DNA of 64,000 nucleotides, taken from DASSKA01 sp963839365. Lineage in GTDB: Bacteria; Actinomycetota; Actinomycetes; Propionibacteriales; Nocardioidaceae. Of the stretch, positions 7,692 through 16,978 are shown in pieces. Position numbers and translations under genes: made by a program. The DNA lies in NCBI GenBank assembly GCA_963839365.1, contig CAWIUT010000010.1, positions 1-64,000 on the forward strand. The letters are read 5' to 3'. The notes under the pieces were generated by a model. The model searched no databases and was not told the DNA's origin. It saw nothing but the letters and a program-made list of their open reading frames with translations. Position 1 is the first letter of the stretch. Every line of letters starts with the position of its first letter.

Positions 7692-9372
7692 GTGAACTCC
7701 GAATCGTTGGTGCTGGGGCCGCTGATGCGGTACGTCGACGAGACCTCGGCGAGCATCTGGGTCGAGACGCGCTCACGGGCACGGGTCGTCGTGCGTGCGG
7801 GGGGCCGTTCCTGGTCGACCCCCACGTTCGTCGTGCACGGGCACCACTACGCGCTGGTCGAGGTGGACGGGCTCGAGCCGGGCAGCACCACGCCGTACTC
7901 GGTCGAGGTCGACGGCGAGCAGGCGTGGCCGGAGCCGGACTCGCCGTACCCGCCTCCGGTGATCGCCACGCTGCGGCCGGGCGGCCGGCTGCGGATGGTG
8001 TTCGGCTCCTGCCGGGTCAGCGGCCCGCAGGACGCGTCCGCCACCCACGAGCACGGCGTGGACGCGCTGCTGGCCTACGCGCTGCGGATGGCGCGGGGCG
8101 AGCACGAGCAGCCGGACCTGGTGCTGTTCCTCGGTGACCAGGTGTACGCCGACGAGACTTCGGAGGAGATGCAGGAGTTCATCGCCCGGCGCCGCGACAT
8201 CAACGCGCCGCCCGGCAAGGAGCTGCTGGACTTCGAGGAGTACGCCTACCTCTACGAGCTCTCCTGGGCCGACGGCCCGATCCGCTGGCTGCTGTCCACG
8301 GTGTCCAGCGCGATGATCTTCGACGACCACGACATCCGCGACGACTGGAACACCTCGATGAGCTGGCAGCAGCGGATGCGCGGCCTGGCCTGGTGGAACC
8401 GTCGCATCGTCGCCGGTCTCGCGTCGTACTGGGTCTACCAGCACCTGGGCAACCTGTCCCCGCGCGACCGCGCCGAGGACGAGGTTCTGGCAGCGGATCG
8501 CCGGCCACAGCGGGGACGACGAGCTGGACCTCACCGAGGTGCTCGACGAGCTCGCCTACCGCGCCGACCGGACGCCGGAGAGCTACCGGTGGAGCTTCGC
8601 GCGTGACCTGTACGACGTGCGGCTGGTGGTGGTGGACTCCCGGGCCGCCCGGGTGCTGGCGCCGAACCGCCGCTCGATGATCGACGACGAGACCAAGGCG
8701 TGGCTGCAGCGGCACATGTGCGGCGGGGTCCGGCACCTGCTGGTCGGCACCTCGCTGCCGTTCCTGCTGCCGCCCGGCCTGCACCACCTGGAGGCCTGGA
8801 ACGAGGCCGTCGCCGAGGGCGCCTGGGGGAAACGGGCCGCCCGGGTGGGGGAGCGGCTGCGGCAGGCCGTGGACCTGGAGCACTGGGCCGCGTTCGAGGA
8901 CGGCTACCACGACGTGGCCGCGATGGCGCTGGAGGTCGTCTCCGGCCGGCGCGAGCGCGCGCCCGGGACGGTCACCTTCCTGTCCGGCGACGTGCACCAC
9001 TCCTACCTCGCGCAGGTCGACCGTCCGGAGGGCTCCGGCGGCCGGATCGTGCAGGCGGTGTGCTCACCGATCCGGAACCGGTTGCCCGGGGCCATCCGGC
9101 CCGCGACCCGGAACCTGAACAAGGCCGGCACCGCCGCGCTGATCGCCCGGCTGTCGCGCAGCGCCGGGGTGCGCCCGCCGGAGCTGTCCTGGCACACCAC
9201 GAACGGTCCGTGGTACGTCAACACGCTGGCCAGCCTGGAGGACCGCGACGACGGACTGCTCCTGTGCTGGGAGACCGGCGTGGTGCGGCCCGGGCCGGAC
9301 GGGGCGCCCGACTACGACGAGCCGTGCCTCGAGCAGGTCGCCTCGGTGCTCATCCCGCCGGAGGAGGAGTAG
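7692..9372 (+). pseudogene. PhoD-like metallophosphatase, split by a one-base frameshift
   Basis: Two consecutive frames together encode a full-length alkaline phosphatase D-type protein of about 559 aa. The first (7692 to about 8484) carries VFGSCRVS, LVLFLGDQVYAD and FDDHDIRDDW. The second (continuing to 9372) carries VVDSRAARVLAP and LSGDVHHSYLA, all metal/phosphoester-binding motifs of the family. The switch occurs at GAGGTTCTGG (8481-8490): deleting one T of TT at 8485/8486 restores VWQRIAGHSG in frame. Apart from this one base nothing is missing, so this is either a very recent mutation or a sequencing error. No Tat signal is seen at the N terminus, so the enzyme would be cytoplasmic. 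Confidence 0.85.
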
Positions 9373-9384
9373 GACGCCGCGAGG

Positions 9385-10782
9385 TCAGCCGGGCGTCGTG
9401 GTGGCGTCCGCGCGGAGGCTTGGGGCCAGACCCAGCAACGCGTTCTCGATGACCTCCGTCAGCGCAGGGTGGATCCAGTACTGCCCGCGGGCCACCTCGT
9501 GCGCGGTCTGCCCGAAGCTCATCGCCTGGATCAGCGGCTGGACCAGGACGGAGGCCTGCGGCCCGATCACGTGCCCGCCGAGCAGCAGCCCGGTCTCCGG
9601 GTCGGCGAGCACCTTGACGAACCCGTCGGTCTCCTCCATCGCCCAGCCGTAGGCGACGTCGCCGTAGGACTGCCGCGCGGCCACGAACCGCACCCCCTGC
9701 TCGCGGGCCTGCTGCTCGGTCAGCCCGACGCTGGCCACCTGCGGGTTGCTGAACACCGCGCTCGGCACGTGCCGGTGGTCGACGCCGACCGGGGAGTCGG
9801 GGTGCAGCAGGTTGTGCCGCACCACCCGCGCCTCGTGGTTGGACACGTGCTTGAGCTGGTAGGGGTTGCTCACGTCCCCGAGCGCCCAGACGCCCGGCAC
9901 GGTGGTGCGCTGCTGGTCGTCCACCACCACGAGGCCCTGCTCGTCGACCTTCACGCCGGCCCGGTCCAGGTCCAGACGGTCGGAGTTCGACCGCCGGCCG
10001 GTGGCGACCAGCAGCAGGTCGGTGTCCACCACGGAGCCGTCGCTCAGCCGGGCACGCACCCCTCCGTCGTACGTCGAGACCTGCCGCACCTCGGTCTCGA
10101 GCCGGAGATCCCAGCGCTGCCGGGCCAGCTCGGTGAACCGGGCGCTGATGTCGGTGTCCTCCTGTCGCAGCAGCGCGTCCGACCGGTTCACGACCGTGAC
10201 GTCGCTGCCGAAGGCGGAGAACACGTGCGCGAACTCCGCGGACACGAAGCCGCCGCCGACGATCAGCAGCCGCTGAGGCAGCTGGTCGATCCGCATCACC
10301 GTGTCGCTGGTGTGGAACGGCACGGTGTCCAGCCCCTCGACCGGTGGCAGCACCGGCCTGCTGCCGGCGGCGATCACGATCTGGTCCGCGCTGACGACGT
10401 CGCCGTCGTCGGTGCGGAGGGTGTGTACGTCGACGAACCGGGCATGGCTCTCGAACAGCGTGACGTTCTCGTTGCGCAGCGCCCGGAAGTTGCGGCCGGC
10501 CGCCGAGATCGGGTCGATCCGGCGGAAGATCCGGTCCCGGACCGCCGGCCAGTCAGCGCCGTCGAACCTCGTGTGCACGCCCAGCGGGGACGCGTCGGCG
10601 GCCTCGTGGGCGACGTCAGCGGGGTAGACGAACATCTTGGTGGGGATGCAGCCCTTGTTCAGGCAGGTGCCGCCGAACGTGCTCTCCTCGAAGATGGCCA
10701 CCCGCCAGTCGTCGAGCTCCTTGCTGAGCAACGAGTTGCCCGAGCCGGAGCCGATGATGGCCAGGTCGAAATGCTCGCCCAC
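9385..10782 (-). CDS. mtr: Mycothione reductase
   Basis: The 465-aa flavoprotein disulfide reductase reduces mycothiol disulfide with NADPH, keeping the main actinobacterial thiol reduced. It has the FAD dinucleotide fold IIGSGSGNSLL (9-19), the redox-active cysteine pair Cys40/Cys45 in GGTCLNKGCIPTK, a second NAD(P) fold (LLIVGGGFVSAEFA), the FAD-binding WALGDVSNPYQLKH and the C-terminal active-site His in YWIHPALTE. That His motif and the overall length match Mtr rather than lipoamide dehydrogenase. The GTG at 10782 is preferred because CAGGA lies 8 bases upstream; an ATG at 10815 lacks a ribosome site. It faces away from ndh. Confidence 0.93.
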   Translation of the reverse strand: MGEHFDLAIIGSGSGNSLLSKELDDWRVAIFEESTFGGTCLNKGCIPTKMFVYPADVAHEAADASPLGVHTRFDGADWPAVRDRIFRRIDPISAAGRNFRALRNENVTLFESHARFVDVHTLRTDDGDVVSADQIVIAAGSRPVLPPVEGLDTVPFHTSDTVMRIDQLPQRLLIVGGGFVSAEFAHVFSAFGSDVTVVNRSDALLRQEDTDISARFTELARQRWDLRLETEVRQVSTYDGGVRARLSDGSVVDTDLLLVATGRRSNSDRLDLDRAGVKVDEQGLVVVDDQQRTTVPGVWALGDVSNPYQLKHVSNHEARVVRHNLLHPDSPVGVDHRHVPSAVFSNPQVASVGLTEQQAREQGVRFVAARQSYGDVAYGWAMEETDGFVKVLADPETGLLLGGHVIGPQASVLVQPLIQAMSFGQTAHEVARGQYWIHPALTEVIENALLGLAPSLRADATTTPG

Positions 10783-10930
10783 GCAGTCATCCTGCCCGCC
10801 CGGGGCGCGACTCATGTGAGGGACGGACCGAAAATGGGCACGAGTCCATCGGCGGCGCGCCAGGAACAGTTCCACGCCCGGAAGGGTTCTCCCTGTGCGC
10901 CGGTAGTTCCCCCAACAGGAGAGGTGAACC

Positions 10931-12409
10931 ATGGCGGAGGCAAGGCACCGGGTGGTCGTGGTCGGCTCCGGTTTCGGCGGGCTCTTCGCGGCCAAGGCGC
11001 TCAAGGGTGCGCCGGTCGACGTCACGATGGTGTCCCGCACCCAGCACCACCTGTTCCAGCCGCTGCTGTACCAGGTCGCCACCGGCATCCTCTCCGAGGG
11101 CGAGATCGCGCCGCCCGCCCGGGAGGTGCTGGCCCGGCAGAAGAACGTGCGGGTGATCCTCGGTGAGGTGCAGGACATCGACCTGGAGAAGCGCCTGGTC
11201 ACCTCCCGGGTCCTGCAGCGCACCACCACCACGCCGTACGACTCGCTGATCGTGGCCGCCGGCTCCGGGCAGTCCTACTTCGGCAACGACAAGTTCGCCG
11301 AGTACGCCCCTGGCATGAAGAGCATCGACGACGCGCTGGAGCTGCGCGGCCGCATCTTCGGCGCCTTCGAGCTGGCGGAGATCGCCGAGAACGACCACGA
11401 CGTGGACCGGCTGCTCACCTTCGTGGTGATCGGCGCCGGCCCCACCGGCGTGGAGATGGCCGGACAGATCGCCGAGCTGTCCCGGCGCACCCTCGAGACC
11501 GACTTCCGGCGGATCAACACCCGCAAGGCGCGGGTGATCCTGGTCGACGCGGCGCCGCAGGTGCTGCCCCCGTTCGGGGAGAAGCTGGGTCTCAAGGCCA
11601 AGCGCGACCTGGAGAAGCTCGGCGTCGAGGTGCAGCTGGGCGCGATGGTCGTCGACGTCGACGAGTACGGCCTCGAGGTCAAGGACAAGGACGGCACCCG
11701 GCGCCGCATCGAGGCGGTCACCAAGGTGTGGGCGGCCGGGGTGCAGGCCAGCGGGCTGGGCCGGACCCTCGCGGAGCAGACCGGCGCCTCGCTGGACAAG
11801 GCGGGCCGGATCTCGGTGAACCCGGACCTCACCCTGCCCGGCCACCCCGAGGTGTTCGTGGTCGGCGACATGATCAACCTCAACCACCTGCCCGGCGTCG
11901 CGCAGGTGGCGATCCAGGGCGCCAAGTACGCCGCCCAGGAGATCACGAACCGGCTCCAGGGCAAGCCTGGGCAGCAGCCCTTCCACTACGTGGACAAGGG
12001 CGACATGGCCACCATCTCCCGGTTCCGGGCGGTGGCCCGCATCGGGGGGAAGGTGCGGCTGACCGGCTTCCTGGCCTGGCTGATCTGGCTGGTGGTGCAC
12101 CTATTCTACATCACCGGGTTCAAGAACCGGGTGACCGCGGTGCTGCACTGGGCGGTCAGCTTCGTCGGCCGGGGCCGCTCCGAGCGCACCGCCACCGAGC
12201 AGCAGATCTTCGCCCGCTCGGCGCTCGGCCGGCTTCCCGGGGGTACGTCGAACCTGGTCGAGGCGCCGGAGAAGTACGACGCGGAGCGGGCCCGCCAGGA
12301 GGCCGCGCGGCGGGCCGAGCTGGTGGCCCGGGCCGCCGAGGAGGCCCGGCTCACCGACACCGGCGAACGAGGCGTGCCTGCGGAGGAGATGGCCGGCCGC
12401 AGCTCCTGA
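10931..12409 (+). CDS. ndh: Type II NADH dehydrogenase (NDH-2)
   Basis: This 492-aa membrane-associated flavoprotein passes electrons from NADH to quinone without proton pumping. It has the N-terminal FAD fold VVVGSGFGGLFAAKAL, a second NADH fold FVVIGAGPTGVEMAGQ, the family motif VFVVGDMINL, and a C-terminal hydrophobic helix (FLAWLIWLVVHLFYI) that anchors it to the membrane. A charged Ala/Glu/Arg-rich tail of about 60 residues extends the protein beyond the usual 420-470 aa. A strong AGGAGAGG precedes the ATG. Confidence 0.92.
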   Translation: MAEARHRVVVVGSGFGGLFAAKALKGAPVDVTMVSRTQHHLFQPLLYQVATGILSEGEIAPPAREVLARQKNVRVILGEVQDIDLEKRLVTSRVLQRTTTTPYDSLIVAAGSGQSYFGNDKFAEYAPGMKSIDDALELRGRIFGAFELAEIAENDHDVDRLLTFVVIGAGPTGVEMAGQIAELSRRTLETDFRRINTRKARVILVDAAPQVLPPFGEKLGLKAKRDLEKLGVEVQLGAMVVDVDEYGLEVKDKDGTRRRIEAVTKVWAAGVQASGLGRTLAEQTGASLDKAGRISVNPDLTLPGHPEVFVVGDMINLNHLPGVAQVAIQGAKYAAQEITNRLQGKPGQQPFHYVDKGDMATISRFRAVARIGGKVRLTGFLAWLIWLVVHLFYITGFKNRVTAVLHWAVSFVGRGRSERTATEQQIFARSALGRLPGGTSNLVEAPEKYDAERARQEAARRAELVARAAEEARLTDTGERGVPAEEMAGRSS

Positions 12410-12446
12410 GCCGGTCAGCCCTTCCGGCCGCCGTCTGCGGTCGGGC

Positions 12447-12872
12447 TCACTCCTCCTCGTCGACCACGTGGACCGCGGCCTCCTCCGCGCTGGAGCCGGC
12501 CCCGTCGATGCCCACGTCCTCGGCGACCAGGTCCTTCTCCTCGTCGGGGGCCCGGCCCTCGTCCTCGGCGACCAGCCGGCCGGCGCGCGCGTCGCCCACC
12601 TCACCGCCGACCTGCTCGGGGCGGGTCGCCGCCTCCTGGTAGGGGTCCGGTTCAGGCTCCTCCTGCCGCAGCCGCTGGTCGAGGTCCTCTCCGAGCTCCT
12701 CCTCGAGCGGGGTGTTGCCGTAGCCCTCGGCGGGTGACCACTTCTCCGGGGCGCTGTAGCCCTCGTCCAGCTTGTCCTCGACGTTGCGGTCGACGAGCGT
12801 GTCCTCCTGGGGCAGCTGGTTGTCCTCGTCGATGCTGTAGCCCTCGTAGTTCTCCTGCTGGTTCTCGCTCAT
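12447..12872 (-). CDS. DUF5709 domain-containing protein
   Basis: This very acidic 141-aa protein is almost certainly disordered. It contains the block EGYSIDEDNQLPQEDTLVDR and DEGYSAPEKWSPAEGYG, characteristic of the actinobacterial DUF5709 family. The C-terminal half is a Glu/Asp/Ala run ending in DEEE. The ATG at 12872 has GGGAG very close (3-nt gap). Function is unknown; the family is confined to Actinobacteria. It is convergent with ndh and divergent from the LPNTG surface protein. Confidence 0.85.
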   Translation of the reverse strand: MSENQQENYEGYSIDEDNQLPQEDTLVDRNVEDKLDEGYSAPEKWSPAEGYGNTPLEEELGEDLDQRLRQEEPEPDPYQEAATRPEQVGGEVGDARAGRLVAEDEGRAPDEEKDLVAEDVGIDGAGSSAEEAAVHVVDEEE

Positions 12873-13055
12873 GGCTCCCTGGTTCCCGGGTCGGCCCCGG
12901 ACCAAAACCGTCCCGGGGAGGAGAACGGGGAGAGGAACCGGAGCGGCGAGCCGGAGGAAGGGCCCGGAAACGGTCCCGTCGGCCCCGTGACCTTTGCGGG
13001 GAACGCTCGTTGTCCCTTTCGTACCGGCGAGTAACCGGCGCTTGGAAGGGAACTG

Positions 13056-14474
13056 ATGAGACTCCGACCGACGACACTGCGCGGGACGGTCGCAGCGGCC
13101 GCTGCGGGCGCCCTCGTCGTCCTGACCCCGGCCAGCGCGCTGGCCGACAACGGCAGCCCCACCGACCCGCTCAGCGGCGTGGTCGGCCAGGTCCAGCAGC
13201 AGCTCGGATCGTTGAGCAAGGGCGCGCCCGGCCTGCCCAAGCCGAGCGGCGTGCCGTCGCTGCCCTCACCGCCCGCCACCCCGTCGCTACCGGGCGCGCC
13301 GTCGCTGCCCGGGGCCCCGTCGACGCCCTCGACCGGCTCCGGACCGGGCTCGGGTCGCCTGCCCAAGTCCTCCGACAGCGACATCGCCCCGAACGAGACC
13401 AAGGACCCGTCCGGGCCCGACCACGCCGCCGCCAAGGGGCTGCACGCGGGGGCCGGCGGCCAGGACGTCGCCGACGCCGGACAGAACAAGGCCACCGTGC
13501 GGCGCCACAACGGCACCCGCGCCGACTCGACGCTGCTCTCGCTCGGTGGCCAGGAGATCCTCGGAGCGCACGCGTCCTCGAACGGGAAGAAGGCGAGCCA
13601 CGCCGGTAACCCGCTGCAGCCGGTCTGCGACGGTAGCGGTGGCCAGGTCTGCCTGGACGTGCTGTACGCCGACGCCTTCGCGAGCAACGGCAACGGCCGT
13701 TCGCATGGGCTCAGCCGCAGCGGGGTCGCCGACGTCTGCATCGGTGGCACGCACACCGACCCGACGGCGGCCTGCGACGGCCCGGTGCACGCCGGCCTGC
13801 TCACCAGCTCCTCCCGGATCAACCGCAACCAGCACACCGGCCGGACCCGCGCTGCCTCGCAGTCCGATCTCGCCGACGTGTGCCTGACCCAGCCCGGTTC
13901 GCAAGGGTGCTCGGCCACTGCGGACGCACTGCACTCCCAGGGACGCGCCGACTCCGGTGGGAAGACGCCCACCGCCAAGCGGGGCTCCTACCTGCTGGGA
14001 GTCCAGGGGGGCGGCCAGGGCGGCCGGGTCGCCCAACCCACCGCGATCCAGCTGCCGCCCGGCTGCCCCTCGCCCAGCGCGTTGTGCGCCTACCTGAACC
14101 AGGGTGAGACCTACCTCGGCAAGCACGTCGCCGGACACGCGCAGGACGCGCTGAAGGCGAGCCTGCTGCCCGGCCAGGGCGTCCAGGTCGACGCCCTGGG
14201 CGGCCACACCGAGACCCTGGTGCACCAGCAGGGCGCCCAGAAGCCGTCCGGCCAGCAGTCGACCGGCACCGTCTCCGGCGTCAGCGCGGGTGGTCCGAAC
14301 CACCCGGCCACCGGCAGCGTCAAGGGCGAGTCGGCCGCGCTGGCTCCGATGTCGGGTCTGCTGCCGAACACCGGCGGCCCCTGGTCCGGCCTGCTGGCTC
14401 TGGGGCTGCTCGCCGTCGCCGCCGGGTCGTTCCTGCTGGCCTTCTCCCGCCGCGGCGGCCGGCACCTGGCCTGA
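13056..14474 (+). CDS. LPXTG-type cell-wall-anchored surface protein
   Basis: The 472-aa secreted protein has an N-terminal signal peptide (basic RLRPTTLR, hydrophobic core, ASALA cleavage), a Pro/Ser-rich linker (about 60-110) and Cys-containing segments of the type VCDGSGGQVCLDVLYAD, VADVCIGG and LADVCLTQ. It ends in a sorting signal: LPNTG at 436-440, a hydrophobic segment, then the basic tail SRRGGRH. A class E/F-type sortase would attach it to peptidoglycan, but no sortase gene is in the window. Four similar cysteine-flanked blocks suggest an internally repeated disulfide domain that I do not recognise. GGAAGGGA precedes the ATG. The next gene starts 5 bases after the stop and is probably co-transcribed. 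Confidence 0.88.
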   Translation: MRLRPTTLRGTVAAAAAGALVVLTPASALADNGSPTDPLSGVVGQVQQQLGSLSKGAPGLPKPSGVPSLPSPPATPSLPGAPSLPGAPSTPSTGSGPGSGRLPKSSDSDIAPNETKDPSGPDHAAAKGLHAGAGGQDVADAGQNKATVRRHNGTRADSTLLSLGGQEILGAHASSNGKKASHAGNPLQPVCDGSGGQVCLDVLYADAFASNGNGRSHGLSRSGVADVCIGGTHTDPTAACDGPVHAGLLTSSSRINRNQHTGRTRAASQSDLADVCLTQPGSQGCSATADALHSQGRADSGGKTPTAKRGSYLLGVQGGGQGGRVAQPTAIQLPPGCPSPSALCAYLNQGETYLGKHVAGHAQDALKASLLPGQGVQVDALGGHTETLVHQQGAQKPSGQQSTGTVSGVSAGGPNHPATGSVKGESAALAPMSGLLPNTGGPWSGLLALGLLAVAAGSFLLAFSRRGGRHLA

Positions 14475-14478
14475 GGCC

Positions 14479-15024
14479 ATGACCAAACGGGTGGTCGCCG
14501 GAGTAGTCGGCGTGCTGGCGCTGCTGGCCGCCGGCTACTTCGGCTACCTCACCCTCCGGGGGACGCCGGCGGCCCCCGCGCAGGCGGCCGCGACGCCGAC
14601 GCACCAAATGGTCTCCCGTCAGGGCGGTTTTCGCATCGGCGTCCCCCAGGGGATGAGCGTCACCCGCAAGCAGGGCACCGTGACCCTCACCAGCCGCGGC
14701 CGCGACCTGGCGGTCACCGTCGGCCGGGCCGGCCCCGGGACGCTGCGCCGGACCGCCCACCGGTTCGTCCGGTCCCTGCGGCACGGCTACCACCGGGTGC
14801 GGGTGCTCGGCCGGCAGCGCCAGCATGTCGACGGCCGGAAGGCGCTGGCGACGTACGGCCATGCCGTCAACGGGCACCACGTCAAGGTGCGGTTCGTCAC
14901 CGTGACGGTGCAGGCCCGGCCACGCAACTACGCGATCACCGCGTTCGCCGGCTACCGGTCGGACCCGAGCACGGTGCTGCCCCGGGTGGACGCGATCGCC
15001 GGCACGTTCCACGTGCTGCGCTGA
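14479..15024 (+). CDS. Membrane-anchored secreted protein of unknown function
   Basis: The 181-aa protein has one N-terminal transmembrane segment (residues 4-26) followed by an Ala-rich linker and a basic globular domain of about 140 residues (GGFRIGVPQGMSV, ALATYGHAVNGHHVKV, YAITAFAGYRSD). The pattern of strands ending in IAGTFHVL resembles small exported actinobacterial domains that test for a damaged or stressed surface, but I do not recognise the family. The ATG lies 5 bases after the stop of the LPNTG protein, so the two form an operon. Confidence 0.7.
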   Translation: MTKRVVAGVVGVLALLAAGYFGYLTLRGTPAAPAQAAATPTHQMVSRQGGFRIGVPQGMSVTRKQGTVTLTSRGRDLAVTVGRAGPGTLRRTAHRFVRSLRHGYHRVRVLGRQRQHVDGRKALATYGHAVNGHHVKVRFVTVTVQARPRNYAITAFAGYRSDPSTVLPRVDAIAGTFHVLR

Positions 15025-15031
15025 CTGCCGG

Positions 15032-15067
15032 GCCGCCTACCGGGCCGCCTACCGGGCCGCCTACCGG
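15032..15067 (+). repeat. Three perfect tandem 12-bp units
   Basis: The unit GCCGCCTACCGG is present three times without interruption, immediately after the upstream gene's stop and running into the 3' end of the decayed antiporter frame. Confidence 0.85.
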
Positions 15068-15483
15068 GTCGGCCGCTCCTGCGGCAGCAGCGCGATCAGC
15101 GTCGCCCCGCGCCGGGGGAGCTTGACCTGCTCGTTCGCGACCGTGGTGCGGCCGTCCTTGTGCACGAACAGGATCACGGCCCGTCCGTCGTACCTTGCCT
15201 GGAAGTCGCTGAGCGTGAACTCCTCGGTGAGCTCGCTACGACGTACCCGCAGCGTCTCCGCCCGTTCCCGCAGCTGCCGGTGCGCCACCGCCGGCACGAA
15301 CGCGAACCGGCCACTGAGATGGCCGGTGGCCACGGTGCGGTCCCGGGTGGCCGGCTCCTCGGTGTCCGCCCGACGTAGCTGGAACACGTGGGCACGCCCC
15401 AGGTCGTGGCCCGGCCCAGGTCAGCGTGCTCCCGGGCCACGGTCGGCGTGGGCACCCCGAGCTGGTCGAGCTGCCGGGCCGCC
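15061..15483 (-). pseudogene. Remnant of a cation:proton antiporter, C-terminal cytoplasmic part
   Basis: The minus strand encodes the cytoplasmic tail of an NhaP/CPA1-type antiporter but no membrane domain. The 108-aa frame ending at 15061 reads ELTEEFTLSDFQARYDGRAV, then ILFVHKDGRTTVANEQVKLP and GATLIALLPQ, a pattern I associate with these transporters. A preceding piece, RQLDQLGVPTPTVAREHADL, lies in a different frame about 30 codons upstream, so at least one frameshift is present. Nothing of the transmembrane domain is found further upstream. It is best read as a decayed gene end; family assignment is from memory of the tail sequence only. Confidence 0.5.
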
Positions 15484-15775
15484 GGCGCGCGCCCGCTCGG
15501 CCGTGGCCCGCGCGGCGTGGCTGAGCTCCAGCGCGAAGACGCAGCACCAGGATGGACGGCACCTGCAGCTACGCCGACGGGGAGATGGCCTGCAGGCCAT
15601 GGGTGGCTCCAGCGAGCAGATCGCCCATTCGGCACAGGTTGGCGGGCGACCGGCCCGCTTTCAAGGTGTTGTCCGGGAATGCGGACGGGGGTGAGGTACG
15701 TCGCACCTCACCCCCGTCGCGGCCCCCGCCACGCCCCCGTTCCGGCGGGGACTGCTGAAGGTCAGCCCCGGAGGG
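15484..15775. other. Non-coding gap with one hairpin
   Basis: Apart from the strong hairpin at 15684-15718 I see no convincing gene; frames here lack recognisable motifs. It probably contains further decayed antiporter sequence. Confidence 0.5.
15684..15718 (-). terminator. Hairpin terminator for the secreted-protein gene
   Basis: A perfect 14-bp inverted repeat (GACGGGGGTGAGGT with ACCTCACCCCCGTC) encloses a 7-base loop. It lies 58 bases beyond the stop codon of the minus-strand gene ending at 15776. No T-run follows, as is common for actinobacterial terminators. Confidence 0.6.
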
Positions 15776-16621
15776 TCATCGCAGGTTGATCATCCGGTAC
15801 ATCCCCATCAGCGCGTGGGGCATGCCGTTCTCGTCGCTCGGCCACCAGCAGATCAGCACGTAGCGACCACGCGGCAGGTTGTAGTGGAACAGGATCTGGC
15901 TGCCGCCGGAGATCACGCCGCTCGACGTGGTTGCCGGCATCGCGAAGGGCGGCTCGCCCTGGGCCCCGGAGTGCAGGTAACGCGTCACCATGTGCCGGGT
16001 GGTGCCGTGCTTGACCTGCTGGAGGACCAGGAAGTGCGGCTCGTCGGAGGTGTCCTTGAACACCGTCCAGCCCTGGCGCGGGATCGCCTTCGGTGCCCTG
16101 AAGCGGTCCTTTCCGGTGCCCACGATCCTGCTGCTGTTGTGGATCCAGGCGCGCGGCTGGACGGAGCCGTTCACGGTGAGCGTGGAGACCACCGTGCTGG
16201 TCTGGTCGTTCTGGTCGATCAGGTAGTAGGTGCCCGGGGTCAGTGTGACCGCGAACCGGCCCGGGTGGTTCTTGCGCGTCTCCGCGCCGCCGGCCCAGGT
16301 GATCCGCCGGTCGACGCGCTTGATGGCCGGCACCCGGCCCTGGAAGGCGCGGCCGACGTCCTTCGCCGCCTGCTGCAGTGAGTAGCCCTGGTGCAGCCGC
16401 ATCACCTGGAGGACGTGGTCCCCACCGGGCGTGACGACCCGGAACCTCACCCGGCCCGCCTGCACGGAGTGGGTGCTCAGCCGGATCGCCTTCTTCGTCA
16501 TGGTGACCTTGATGGCCGGGACCTTGGCCGACGCGTCGACCTGCGACGGCAGCATCGCGGTCCCGGTGACCGCCGTGGCGAGCGCGGCGACGACCGCCGC
16601 GACACGTTTGCGAGTGTTCAT
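15776..16621 (-). CDS. Secreted protein of unknown function
   Basis: The 281-aa protein starts with a signal peptide (MNTRKRVAAVVAALATAVTG, cleavage near VDASA). The mature part is rich in beta strands: HSVQAGRVRFRVVTPGGDHV, FAVTLTPGTYYLID, RGRYVLICWW and HALMGMYRMINL. The phrases about release into 'VQAGRVRFRV' and 'LTPGTYYLID' look like a cupredoxin-like or plastocyanin-like beta-sandwich, but no copper-ligand His-Cys-His-Met set is evident. AAAGGA lies 10 bases before the ATG at 16621. I do not recognise the function. Confidence 0.72.
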   Translation of the reverse strand: MNTRKRVAAVVAALATAVTGTAMLPSQVDASAKVPAIKVTMTKKAIRLSTHSVQAGRVRFRVVTPGGDHVLQVMRLHQGYSLQQAAKDVGRAFQGRVPAIKRVDRRITWAGGAETRKNHPGRFAVTLTPGTYYLIDQNDQTSTVVSTLTVNGSVQPRAWIHNSSRIVGTGKDRFRAPKAIPRQGWTVFKDTSDEPHFLVLQQVKHGTTRHMVTRYLHSGAQGEPPFAMPATTSSGVISGGSQILFHYNLPRGRYVLICWWPSDENGMPHALMGMYRMINLR

Positions 16622-16978
16622 GCCCCTGATTCCTTTGTGCGGAGACCGGCCCGTCCGGTCGAAGCCACGATGCAAGCACAACGGGCGTCGCGGGGTCTGT
16701 AGCGAAATAGGGGGATCAGGGGCCATGGCCCGACTCATCCTCGAGAACGAGGTCCGTCCCGGACGGGTCGCGGCGCAGCTCGCCCGCCCACGGCCCGGAC
16801 GGGCGGACGGAGGAGCCCGATCGTGCCGGACCACGGGGCCTTGACCCGGCCCCGACACGTCATTGCCGGCCCCATCGGGCCGGACTACCGTCCGGTCCAG
16901 TGGTCGCAGGGGGCGCGTGGTACGGCCACCCCAGCCGGCCGCCGCGCAGCGGAGGCCGCGACCCGAGCGAAGACAGCC
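16622..16978. other. Intergenic region between divergent genes
   Basis: It probably holds promoters for both neighbours. A 39-codon frame starting at ATG 16725 behind AGGGG is the only candidate small ORF, and nothing supports it beyond that. A short palindrome CGGACTACCGTCCG lies near 16880. Confidence 0.4.

Noticed and set aside
10820..10860. DosR-like box near mtr/ndh and near usp
   Set aside because: Only partial GGGAC/GTCC half sites at wrong spacing; no convincing 20-bp palindrome.
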